Assembly: GCA_036399695.1 (NCBI GenBank)
Contig: DASWMP010000004.1
Coordinates: forward strand, 1 to 13,246
Direction of reading: 5' to 3'
Source: DASVEE01 sp036399695
Lineage (GTDB): Bacteria; Acidobacteriota; Thermoanaerobaculia; Gp7-AA8
Length of the DNA: 13,246 bases
The translations under genes and the position numbers were made by a program. Under the pieces are notes generated by a model. The model searched no databases and was not told the origin of the DNA. It was given only the letters and a program-made list of their open reading frames with translations. Numbering within the stretch: position 1 is the first letter of the stretch; every line of letters starts with the position of its first letter. This document shows, in pieces, positions 7,040 through 12,261 of the stretch.

Positions 7040-7915
7040 TTAAAAAAATACGGTGAGCTGGTCGATCAAGGCATCTTTTTCCCGCCAGATGCTGTCCATC
7101 CACTTCTTGAAGCGGCCGCGGGCGGGACCGGGCTCGGTGATCGCGGTCGTCAGGAACTCGGGCGGCACGTCGAGCCGGCGGCCGCGGATGATGATGCGCG
7201 GCACGCGTCCGGTCACGAACTCCCAGAGCGTCAGCTCCCGCTGCGGATAGACGATGGTGATGTCGAGGACGGCGTCGAGCTGATCGCCGAGAGAGGCGAG
7301 GACGAACGAGATGCCGCCGGTGCGGGGGCGGAGGAGATGGCGGTAGGGGGAGTGCTGATCCTGCCGCTTCGTCTCGGAGAAGCGGGTGCCCTCCACGAAA
7401 TTCAGGATCGCCACGGGGATCGTGCGGTAGCGCTGGACGGCGATACGGGTCGTCTCGAGGTCGGTGCCCCGCTTCTCGGGGTGCTTCTCGAGGTACTCCT
7501 GCGTGTAGCGGCGCATGAACGGAAACTCGAGCGCCCAGCAGGCCTGGCCGGCGATCGGCAGCCAGATCAGCTCCTGCTTCAGAAAGAAGCGGAGGAACGC
7601 CACCTTGCCGTCAAAGATCCGGAAGAGGGCGAAGATGTCGACCCACGAGACGTGATTGCTGAGGATGAGGTAGTGGCCGTCGGCACGGATCGGCTCTTCG
7701 AGCCCTGCGACGTCCCACACGATCGGGAGCATGAGATCGAAGATGCGGTTGTTGCCGCCGACCCAGCCCTCGGCCAGTTTTGCCAGCCCGAGGATCACCC
7801 GGCGGCGCGCCGCTCCGAACGTCACGAACTTGAGCAGCCCGGCCGACATCACGGGGATGCCCCAGAACGCCAGGTTGACGGCCAGCAGAAAGATCGTGAC
7901 GGCACCGCGGATCAA
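7040..7915 (-). CDS. YihG-type 1-acyl-sn-glycerol-3-phosphate acyltransferase
   Basis: About 291 aa from a TTG at 7915. An in-frame ATG at 8110 would add a Ser/Thr-rich stretch that is the shadow of the divergent gene, so it is rejected. An N-terminal membrane helix covers about residues 5-24. PlsC-family motifs follow: block I N-H-x-S-W-V-D, a KQELIWLPIAGQACWALEF segment, the stretch MRRY-x-x-E-Y-L-x-x-H-P-E-K-R-G, and block III F-V-E-G-T-R-F. This combination is the signature of the E. coli YihG-like subgroup (about 310 aa), which transfers an acyl chain to the sn-2 position of lysophosphatidic acid in membrane phospholipid synthesis. A TACAAT hexamer (7926-7931, minus strand) could be its -10. 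The gene ends with TTT TTT TAA only 33 nt before the histidine kinase and may share its transcript. Product is firm, start codon uncertain. Confidence 0.85.
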   Translation of the reverse strand: MIRGAVTIFLLAVNLAFWGIPVMSAGLLKFVTFGAARRRVILGLAKLAEGWVGGNNRIFDLMLPIVWDVAGLEEPIRADGHYLILSNHVSWVDIFALFRIFDGKVAFLRFFLKQELIWLPIAGQACWALEFPFMRRYTQEYLEKHPEKRGTDLETTRIAVQRYRTIPVAILNFVEGTRFSETKRQDQHSPYRHLLRPRTGGISFVLASLGDQLDAVLDITIVYPQRELTLWEFVTGRVPRIIIRGRRLDVPPEFLTTAITEPGPARGRFKKWMDSIWREKDALIDQLTVFF

Positions 7916-7943
7916 GAGGGAGCGAATTGTAGACAATGCGGGG

Positions 7944-8285
7944 GTGGAGATCGAGGAAGACCCCCGATTCAACGCGGCCGTCCGGCAGTTAGAGGAAGGG
8001 GACTGGTACGACGCCAGCGAAGGATTCGAGGAGCTTTTCTTCGAAGCCGTCCGCGATGAGGTGGAGCTCGTCCGCCTGTTTCTCCAGGTGAGCGTCGGTT
8101 TGCACCACACGGAACGAGGTCAGTGGCGCGCCGCGGCCGAGCGGCTGGAGGAAGGGATCAGGGTCCTGGACGGTGTGACGCATGCGCACGGCATCGATCT
8201 GCCGGACCTGCGCGAGCAGCTCGTGGCCATGCTGCCGCTGATCGCCCGGCGCGAGCGTCCGCGAATTCGGATTGTGCGGATTTGA
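7944..8285 (+). CDS. DUF309-family protein
   Basis: 113 aa from a GTG at 7944; the longer frame running back to 7731 overlaps the acyltransferase gene on the other strand and lacks family similarity there. The protein fits the small all-helical DUF309 family: FNAAVRQLEEGDWYDASEGFEEL (helix 1-2), LVRLFLQVSVGLHHTERGQWRAAAERLEEGIRVL (helix 3-4). Most members carry the motif (F/Y)-x-A-H-E-x-x-E-x-x-W; here the His is a Ser (DASEGFEELFF) and the Trp a Phe, so any metal or ligand site based on that His is lost. Biochemical function of the family is unknown to me. It is divergent from the acyltransferase with only 28 bp between the proposed starts. No Shine-Dalgarno is seen; GACAAT ends 6 nt before the GTG, consistent with a leaderless message. 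Confidence 0.78.
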   Translation: MEIEEDPRFNAAVRQLEEGDWYDASEGFEELFFEAVRDEVELVRLFLQVSVGLHHTERGQWRAAAERLEEGIRVLDGVTHAHGIDLPDLREQLVAMLPLIARRERPRIRIVRI

Positions 8286-8306
8286 GACCTGCGCTCCCCG
8301 CTTGCG

Positions 8307-8813
8307 TTACTGCTTCTTAGTCGCCGGTGCGGTGCCTGGGGGCACGACTCCCGGGGGCACCGGCTTCTCGTACAGTTCCCGCACGCAGCCGAGGTGCTCG
8401 AGGACTTTTTCGCGATCGACGCCTTCCGTGTTGCCGCGGCCTTCGATCCAGGACTGGGTGCATTCGCCGCAGCAGGGGCCGTTCTTGTCGATGACCATCC
8501 GGCAGTGGCACTCGCCGGCCGTGAGGGCGCACTGGCGGCAGGCTGGTTTCACGCAGCAGTCATACTGGCCGTTCGCCTTCAGCTCGGCCACGTACTTATC
8601 GATCTCGGAGAGGAGAACGGCCTGCCTGATCCCGAGCGGCTTCTCCTCGAAGTCCATCGCGCCGAGGGAGGCCTCGTCGACCACCGCCAACTGGCGCGCC
8701 TCGTTCTCCCCCCGCGTCTTGTTCATGTCCGTGCCGGAATGCTGCGCCTTGTAAGCCGCGCACGTGCAGAGTAGAAAAAGGATCGAGACCGCGAGCACCG
8801 GACGTTTGTTCAC
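8307..8813 (-). CDS. Secreted cysteine-rich protein
   Basis: 168 aa from a GTG at 8813, chosen because TGGAGG lies 7 nt upstream and the protein then opens with a signal sequence (K3-R4, hydrophobic 6-18). The longer frame to 9080 would translate the low-complexity repeats upstream. Cysteines 16 and 18 sit at the end of the hydrophobic core but do not form a standard lipobox. A compact Cys-rich module spans 86-118 with nine cysteines: CC-x4-C-x2-C-x6-C-H-C-x9-CC-x2-C, followed by W122 and a GRG turn, and a tenth at C143. The spacing suggests a bound metal or a disulfide-knitted domain. The C-terminus (151-168) is Pro-rich. I do not recognise a named family, and function is unknown. It converges with the DUF309 gene across 21 bp. 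The next same-strand gene upstream, a small membrane protein, is 223 bp away across a repeat element. Confidence 0.82.
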   Translation of the reverse strand: MNKRPVLAVSILFLLCTCAAYKAQHSGTDMNKTRGENEARQLAVVDEASLGAMDFEEKPLGIRQAVLLSEIDKYVAELKANGQYDCCVKPACRQCALTAGECHCRMVIDKNGPCCGECTQSWIEGRGNTEGVDREKVLEHLGCVRELYEKPVPPGVVPPGTAPATKKQ

Positions 8814-8848
8814 GAATGGACCTCCAGGGAGATGCGGACATTGTAGCC

Positions 8849-9022
8849 GGGGTCGGTGGGCGGTGGGCGTTGCTCGTTGCTCGTTGTCCGTTGCGGGAGG
8901 GGGTGTGGTTGGTTTTTGGTTTTTGGTGCTCGCGCTACACGATGAGGTTCGTTGACGCGGAGCACGGACAACGGAAAACGGGCAACGGAAAACGTCTCCC
9001 CACCAACAACCAAACAACCACC
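8849..9022. repeat. Heptamer-period inverted repeat element A
   Basis: Left arm 8849-8936, right arm 8957-9022. The left arm reads in 7-nt steps (GTGGGCG, GTGGGCG, TTGCTCG, TTGCTCG, TTGTCCG), then GGTTTTT, GGTTTTT, GGTGCTC. The right arm, on the other strand, contains GTTTTCC, GTTGCCC, GTTTTCC, GTTGTCC and a separate GGTTGTT block. The two module types occur in swapped order in the two arms. It fills the gap between the membrane-protein gene and the Cys-rich gene; no coding sequence is seen here. Confidence 0.8.
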
Positions 9023-9036
9023 CCGCCCCCCTCGCC

Positions 9037-9288
9037 TCACCTTCTCGCGCGCAGCGCGCGCACGGCTCCGACCGCGGCAAACGTTCCGAAACAAACGAAG
9101 GCGGCGGCGCGCCAGTCGGGCTCCTGCCAGCCGCCGAAATCGAGGGCTGTGGCGGTGAATCCGAGGGTGGCGGCGGCGAGAAGGGCCGTGATCAGCTCGA
9201 TGAGCCAGCGGCGGTCACGTCCCCACGGAACGATCCTCGCAAAGAAGAATGCGGTTACGCCGCTGATGGCCCAGAGCCCGATGCCCAC
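9037..9288 (-). CDS. Small membrane protein
   Basis: 83 aa from a GTG at 9288; an in-frame stop lies just upstream (9313-9315) and there is no ATG option. Hydrophobic segments at about 3-18 (ending FFFARIVPWGR), 28-49 and 62-77 suggest three membrane helices with basic connectors (GRDRRW) and a basic C-terminus (RALRARR). I do not recognise a family. There is no Shine-Dalgarno sequence, but TATCAT (9295-9300, minus strand) ends 6 nt before the GTG, the same arrangement seen before the acetyltransferase at 11611. That supports a real, leaderless gene. It is divergent from the receiver protein at 9354. Confidence 0.65.
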   Translation of the reverse strand: MGIGLWAISGVTAFFFARIVPWGRDRRWLIELITALLAAATLGFTATALDFGGWQEPDWRAAAFVCFGTFAAVGAVRALRARR

Positions 9289-9294
9289 GGCGCG

Positions 9295-9300
9295 ATGATA
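9295..9300 (-). promoter_or_regulatory. Putative -10 of a leaderless transcript
   Basis: TATCAT on the minus strand followed by six bases and the GTG start at 9288. The expected transcription start would fall at or next to the start codon. No convincing -35 is visible. Confidence 0.5.
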
Positions 9301-9353
9301 GCGGCTCAGCAGTTAGCACGGAACTCGCAAGAAGCCGGGGACGGAGACGAACC

Positions 9354-9785
9354 ATGCTCGAATCGCGGCAGCAGAACGGCAGCGCCCCAAACCACAAAAT
9401 CCTCGCCATCGAGGACGATCCGGAAGTGCTCGCCCTCTATAAGTCGTATCTCCAGAAGCGGGGCTATCAGGTGCTGTCAGCGGCCGGCGCCGTCGAGGGG
9501 ATGAATCTCCTGCAGGCCAATCCCGACACCCGTCTCATCCTGCTCGACCTGAATCTGCCGGGCATGAGCGGGGAGGAGTGGATCGCCTGGTACCTGCAGC
9601 AGGGGAACGAGACCCCGGTAGTCGTGGCCTCGGGCAAGGGCGACATCCTCACGATCACGAAAGGAAACAACCGCACCGCTGCCCTCACGAAGCCGTTCCA
9701 CATGGAAGAGCTGCAGGAGCTGATCGAGGTCCTGCTGGCCGACGACTGGCACGAGCAGGTGAGCGTCGACAAGAAGCTGCATTGA
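9354..9785 (+). CDS. Stand-alone response-regulator receiver protein
   Basis: 143 aa, one CheY-like receiver from about residue 15 to 130 with no output domain. The acidic pair is D21/D22 in LAIEDDPEV, the phospho-acceptor is D65 in LILLDLNLPGMSG, the switch Ser is S93 in VVVASGKGD, and the conserved Lys is K113 in LTKPF. The set is complete, so it should be phosphorylated. A GGAG about 8 nt upstream supports the ATG at 9354. Its receiver shares the style of the one fused to the hybrid kinase at 4523-7006 (LPGMSG, S-x-G-x-G-D, K-P), so a phosphorelay between them is possible but not shown. It is divergent from the small membrane protein (65 bp) and convergent with the ferredoxin gene. Confidence 0.93.
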   Translation: MLESRQQNGSAPNHKILAIEDDPEVLALYKSYLQKRGYQVLSAAGAVEGMNLLQANPDTRLILLDLNLPGMSGEEWIAWYLQQGNETPVVVASGKGDILTITKGNNRTAALTKPFHMEELQELIEVLLADDWHEQVSVDKKLH

Positions 9786-9797
9786 TGCAGGGAGGGG

Positions 9798-9884
9798 CGG
9801 GGTTTTTGGTTTTTGGTTGTTGGTCTCAGCAAGCCGGCGCCGAAGCGCAGCACCTAAAACCAATAACCAACAACCGAAAACCAA
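9798..9884. repeat. Heptamer-period inverted repeat element B
   Basis: Left arm 9799-9827: GGTTTTT, GGTTTTT, GGTTGTT, GGTCTC. Right arm 9848-9884, read on the other strand: GGTTTTC, GGTTGTT, GGTTATT, GGTTTTA, GGTGCTG. The spacer is about 20 nt. It lies between the convergent receiver and ferredoxin genes. The G-rich strand carries four GG runs 7 nt apart. Confidence 0.85.
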
Positions 9885-9887
9885 GAC

Positions 9888-9906
9888 GCGAGCGCGAAGC
9901 GCTCGC
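9888..9906 (-). terminator. Hairpin directly after the ferredoxin stop
   Basis: GCGAGCGC-GAA-GCGCTCGC is a perfect 8-bp stem with a 3-nt loop, one base beyond the ferredoxin stop codon (9908-9910). No T-run follows on the minus strand; the next bases are GTCTTGGTTTTCGG. It may act as a weak terminator or as a 3'-end stabilising hairpin. Confidence 0.45.
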
Positions 9907-9907
9907 G

Positions 9908-10138
9908 CTACCCGTCCTTCCCGATCGCTTCCACCGGGCAGTTGTCCAGCGCGTCCTTGCTCAGCATCTCTTCTTCGGGCGTCTCGGGTTGTTTGTACAC
10001 GTAAGAGAAGCCCTGCTCGTCGTTCCGGGTGAAGTTCGCCGGGGACGTCTCACGGCAAAGATCGCAGTCGATGCACTGCGAATCGACGTAATACCGGCCG
10101 GGCGCCTGACCCGGCACCTTGTCATTCGGATCTGCCAT
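9908..10138 (-). CDS. Single-cluster [4Fe-4S] ferredoxin
   Basis: 76 aa, acidic. The cluster ligands are C22, C25 and C28 in C-I-D-C-D-L-C and the distant C67 in D-N-C-P-V-E-A-I-G; this is the pattern of monocluster ferredoxins, in which the second cluster motif of bacterial 2[4Fe-4S] proteins has lost its ligands. Such proteins carry single electrons at low potential between redox enzymes in the cytoplasm. Redox partners are not encoded nearby, so the pathway cannot be told. The start at 10138 has only a weak AAGAG upstream, but no other start precedes the domain. The gene is divergent from the SIMPL protein gene (160 bp) and convergent with the receiver gene. Confidence 0.93.
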   Translation of the reverse strand: MADPNDKVPGQAPGRYYVDSQCIDCDLCRETSPANFTRNDEQGFSYVYKQPETPEEEMLSKDALDNCPVEAIGKDG

Positions 10139-10298
10139 TTTGCTCTTGGGTTACCTTCCGATGAAGCCGCGTGTCGAATTTGAACGGTGCAGATGGGAAC
10201 GTCTGCCCCTACGTTGCCAAGTATGTCGCTGACGCGGTGACGCGGCGCGCGGATTCTAGAAAATCGCAGTCAGCAACACAAACGAACCAGGAGGCTGT
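10139..10298. other. Divergent intergenic region
   Basis: 160 bp between the ferredoxin and SIMPL genes, presumably holding both promoters. I see an imperfect inverted repeat around GCAGATGGGAACGTCTGC (10190-10207) and the 8-bp palindrome TTCTAGAA (10254-10261), but no confident -35/-10 pair. Confidence 0.4.
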
Positions 10299-11042
10299 AT
10301 GAAAAGATTTCTTCCCACACTCGCTCTCACCCTCGCTACGACGGCTGCCCTCGCGCAGTCCGCGGCGGCCCAGAGTCCCGCCCCGCGCGACGTGGCCATG
10401 CCGGAGACGATCAGCGTCACCGGCTCCGGCCGCACGAGCCTGACGCCGGACCGCTTCAGCTTCTCCGTCGGCGTCCAGACCATCGCCCCGACCGTCGAAG
10501 CGGCGGTCAACGAGAACAACACCCGCGTGCAGAACGTCATCGCCGCGCTCAAGAAGGCGGGTGCCACCGATCGTGACATCCGTACCTCGAACTTCTCGAT
10601 TTATCCGCAGCAGGACTACCGCGAACAGCAGCAGGGGCGTCTCCCGCAGATCCTCGGCTATCAGGTCTCGAACAACATCACCGTCACGAGCAAGGACGTC
10701 ACCGTCGCCGGCCGCTGGCTGCAGCTCGCCGTCAGCTCGGGCGTGAATACCTCCTCCGGCATCCAGTTCGAGGTCTCGGATCCGGCCGCGGGCCGCGACA
10801 CCGGGATGCGCGCCGCCTACAACGACGCCCGCGCCAAAGCGACGCTCCTGGCCCAGGCGGCCGGCCGCACGCTCGGCCGTGCGCTCTCGATCACCGAAGG
10901 CTCGCAGCCGAACTACATGCCGCCCCCGGGCGTCCGCGGTTCCTACGCGAAAGCCGAGGCCATGGCCGTCACCGACGTGCCGATCGAGTCGGGGGCGACG
11001 GAGCTGACGTTCACCGTTTCGGTCGTCTTCGAGCTGCGCTGA
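10299..11042 (+). CDS. SIMPL (DUF541) domain periplasmic protein
   Basis: 247 aa with a signal peptide (MKRF, hydrophobic 5-19, cut near AQSAAAQ, about residue 25). The mature part is one SIMPL/DUF541 domain: ISVTGSGRTSLTPDRFSFSVGV (38-59), the NENNTRVQNVIAALKKAG helix, the DIRTSNFSIYPQQDY strand, GYQVSNNITV, a GRWLQLAVSSGVNTSSGIQFEVSD segment, and the closing DARAKATLLAQAAGRTLGRALSITEG helix-strand. Members include E. coli YggE, an envelope protein tied to oxidative-stress tolerance; some form oligomeric rings. The precise role here is unknown. AGGAGG 5 nt before the ATG is a strong ribosome-binding site and fixes the start. The next gene, 80 bp on, is on the same strand, and no terminator separates them, so they may be co-transcribed. 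Confidence 0.93.
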   Translation: MKRFLPTLALTLATTAALAQSAAAQSPAPRDVAMPETISVTGSGRTSLTPDRFSFSVGVQTIAPTVEAAVNENNTRVQNVIAALKKAGATDRDIRTSNFSIYPQQDYREQQQGRLPQILGYQVSNNITVTSKDVTVAGRWLQLAVSSGVNTSSGIQFEVSDPAAGRDTGMRAAYNDARAKATLLAQAAGRTLGRALSITEGSQPNYMPPPGVRGSYAKAEAMAVTDVPIESGATELTFTVSVVFELR

Positions 11043-11122
11043 TCACCCGTTTCCGGCACCTTCATTGCAACTTCAAATAATCGCGCGGCGACGCGCGCTG
11101 AAGCCAGCGAAGGAGGTAGTTG

Positions 11123-11365
11123 ATGGAGAATCGCGAACGAGACCGGATGAGCCAGCGCACGAGCTCGACCGAGGCCGGCGAAGTCAACCGCCGGACCGAA
11201 GAGCAGAAGGGCAAGCAGGACGGCTCAGTCGATTTCGGCAAGAACATCGGCCAGTCCGAGGGGCTCGAAGACGGCAGCGGCATCGACAGTTCGACCGGAC
11301 GTGGTAGCACCGCAACGATGGGCACCACCGGCAGCATCGGCCAGTCGGACAAGGGACGTCACTGA
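11123..11365 (+). CDS. Small disordered hydrophilic protein
   Basis: 80 aa from the ATG at 11123, with AGGAGG 6 nt upstream. There are no hydrophobic segments and no cysteines. The first third is highly charged (MENRERDRMSQR, TEEQKGKQDG), a short hydrophobic-containing motif SVDFGKNIGQSEGLE sits at about 37-51, and the rest is Gly/Ser/Thr-rich (STGRGSTATMGTTGSIGQS). It is probably intrinsically disordered. I do not recognise a named family; the charge pattern recalls hydrophilic stress proteins, which is only a resemblance. A good ribosome-binding site and a strong terminator after it support a real, possibly well-expressed gene. Confidence 0.75.
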   Translation: MENRERDRMSQRTSSTEAGEVNRRTEEQKGKQDGSVDFGKNIGQSEGLEDGSGIDSSTGRGSTATMGTTGSIGQSDKGRH

Positions 11366-11397
11366 CACCAACGCACATCCACCAAGAGAGACCACGG

Positions 11398-11426
11398 GCC
11401 GCGCAGAGATGCGCGGCTCTTTTTTT
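11398..11426 (+). terminator. Intrinsic terminator
   Basis: GCCGCGCA-GAGA-TGCGCGGC, a perfect 8-bp GC-rich stem with a tetraloop, followed by TCTTTTTTT. It lies 32 nt after the stop of the small hydrophilic protein gene and is the clearest terminator in the window. Confidence 0.93.
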
Positions 11427-11595
11427 GTGGCCGGTGGTCGGTGGAGCGTGAACGCTGGTTGTTGGTTTTTAGTTGTTGGTTTTTGGTGCTGCGCTCGGCG
11501 GACTTCCTGGCGTAGCGCAGCACCAAAACCAAAAACCAACAACCAAAAACCAGCTTCCAGCGTCACCCCCAACCGACCACTGCCCACCGACCACG
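11427..11595. repeat. Heptamer-period inverted repeat element C
   Basis: Left arm about 11427-11495, right arm 11514-11595. Read outward in 7-nt steps the left arm is GTGGCCG, GTGGTCG, GTGGAGC, GTGAACG, then GGTTGTT, GGTTTTT, AGTTGTT, GGTTTTT, ending GGTGCTGCGCT. The right arm on the other strand has GTGGTCG, GTGGGCA, GTGGTCG, GTTGGGG and GGTTTTT, GGTTGTT, GGTTTTT, also ending GGTGCTGCGCT, an exact 11-bp stem at the hairpin top. It sits between the terminator at 11426 and the -10 of the acetyltransferase gene. Confidence 0.88.
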
Positions 11596-11598
11596 CGC

Positions 11599-11604
11599 TA
11601 TCAT
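11599..11604 (+). promoter_or_regulatory. Putative -10 of a leaderless transcript
   Basis: TATCAT followed by six bases (CCCCCC) and the ATG at 11611, which has no Shine-Dalgarno sequence. The context CGCTATCATC is shared with the minus-strand start at 9288. No -35 is apparent; the upstream bases belong to repeat element C. Confidence 0.55.
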
Positions 11605-11610
11605 CCCCCC

Positions 11611-12051
11611 ATGGACTCCATCACCATCTCTCCCGCGACGGCCGCGGACCTCGAGCCGATCAAGGCTTTGCTGCTGGCGAGCGACCTGCCGACGGCGGGG
11701 GTCGACGAGCATTGGCGGACGTTCATCGTGGCGCGGGACGGGGAGACGCTGGTCGGGTGCGGCGGGGCGGAGGCGCATCAGTTCGTGGCCCTGATCCGTT
11801 CGGTCGCCATCGCGCCCGATCACCGCAGCCATGGCCTCGGGCGGCGCATCGTCCGGCAACTGCTCGACCGCCTCGCTTCCCGCGGTATCCGCGAGTTCTA
11901 CCTGCTCACCACGACCGCCGAGCCGTACTTTCGCAAGCGCGGCTTCAAGACCGTCGATCGCGATGAAGTGCACCCGCAGTTGCTTTCGTCGCGAGAGTTC
12001 CAGGACGCCTGCCCGAGCACCGCGATCTGCATGCGGTTGGTCATGAATTAG
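11611..12051 (+). CDS. arsN2: GNAT acetyltransferase of the ArsN2 type
   Basis: 146 aa, one GNAT domain. Residues 1-50 hold the N-terminal strand and helices (ISPATAADLEPIKALLLASDLPTAGV). The acetyl-CoA binding loop is in SVAIAPDHRSHGLGRRIVRQLL, with R-S-H-G-L-G in place of the R/Q-x-x-G-x-G/A consensus. The C-terminal half has YLLTTTAEPYFRKRGF and EFQDACPSTAICMRL. The LPTAGV start, the LLTTTA-x-x-(F/Y)-F segment and the EF-x-x-x-CP-x-(S/T)A-x-CM ending are what I recall for ArsN2, a GNAT family linked to arsenic-resistance loci; related ArsN enzymes acetylate organoarsenicals. No other ars gene (arsR, arsB, arsC, acr3) is in the window, so the arsenic role is inferred from family resemblance only. 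The start codon follows a TATCAT box by 6 nt. Confidence 0.82.
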   Translation: MDSITISPATAADLEPIKALLLASDLPTAGVDEHWRTFIVARDGETLVGCGGAEAHQFVALIRSVAIAPDHRSHGLGRRIVRQLLDRLASRGIREFYLLTTTAEPYFRKRGFKTVDRDEVHPQLLSSREFQDACPSTAICMRLVMN

Positions 12052-12256
12052 GGATCGGGGCCCGGGGATCGGGGCTCGGGGCTCGGTTGGGGTCGGACGC
12101 GGGGGTGTGAGGGCCGGGCTGCGCTTGGCAACCGGTCCGGAGCCTGATCACTTCAGCCTTCGACGCTCGATGACGAAGGTCAGGGAATGCACATCGGGCG
12201 GCCCGGCACTGATAACCTAGCGTCCGGCACCCAACCGAGCCCTGACCCTGAGCCCT
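12051..12256. repeat. Heptamer-period inverted repeat element D with G-quadruplex motif
   Basis: The left arm (12051-12100) is a run of 7-nt units GGGATCG, GGGCCCG, GGGATCG, GGGCTCG, GGGCTCG, GTTGGGG, then TCGGACGC. The right arm (12220-12256), on the other strand, reads AGGGCTC, AGGGTC, AGGGCTC, GGTTGGG and ends at CCGGACGC. The 120 bp between them hold no gene that I can see; TGATAACCT (12210-12218) may be a -10 for the amidohydrolase gene. The right arm ends 5 bp before that gene's ATG, so it forms its leader. Confidence 0.82.
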
Positions 12257-12261
12257 AAACT

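Noticed and set aside
6917..8059. 380-aa plus-strand frame opposite the acyltransferase
   Set aside because: Low-complexity charged translation without family features; the minus strand carries PlsC motifs.
7916..8110. N-terminal extension of the acyltransferase to the ATG at 8110
   Set aside because: The added residues are Ser/Thr/Arg-rich, not family-like, and overlap the DUF309 coding sequence on the other strand.
8814..9080. N-terminal extension of the Cys-rich protein to 9080
   Set aside because: It would translate the low-complexity heptamer repeats; the GTG at 8813 has a good Shine-Dalgarno sequence and starts a signal peptide.
10188..10207. Inverted repeat around GCAGA...TCTGC as another dispersed element
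   Set aside because: Only a 5-bp perfect stem; no second copy found in the window.
10254..10261. TTCTAGAA palindrome before the SIMPL gene as an operator
   Set aside because: An 8-bp palindrome alone is too short to support a regulatory call, and no second copy is nearby.
8849..12256. Possible CRISPR arrays
   Set aside because: The repeats are 7-nt contiguous units in mirrored arms, with no 20-40-nt direct repeats separated by unique spacers, and there are no cas genes.
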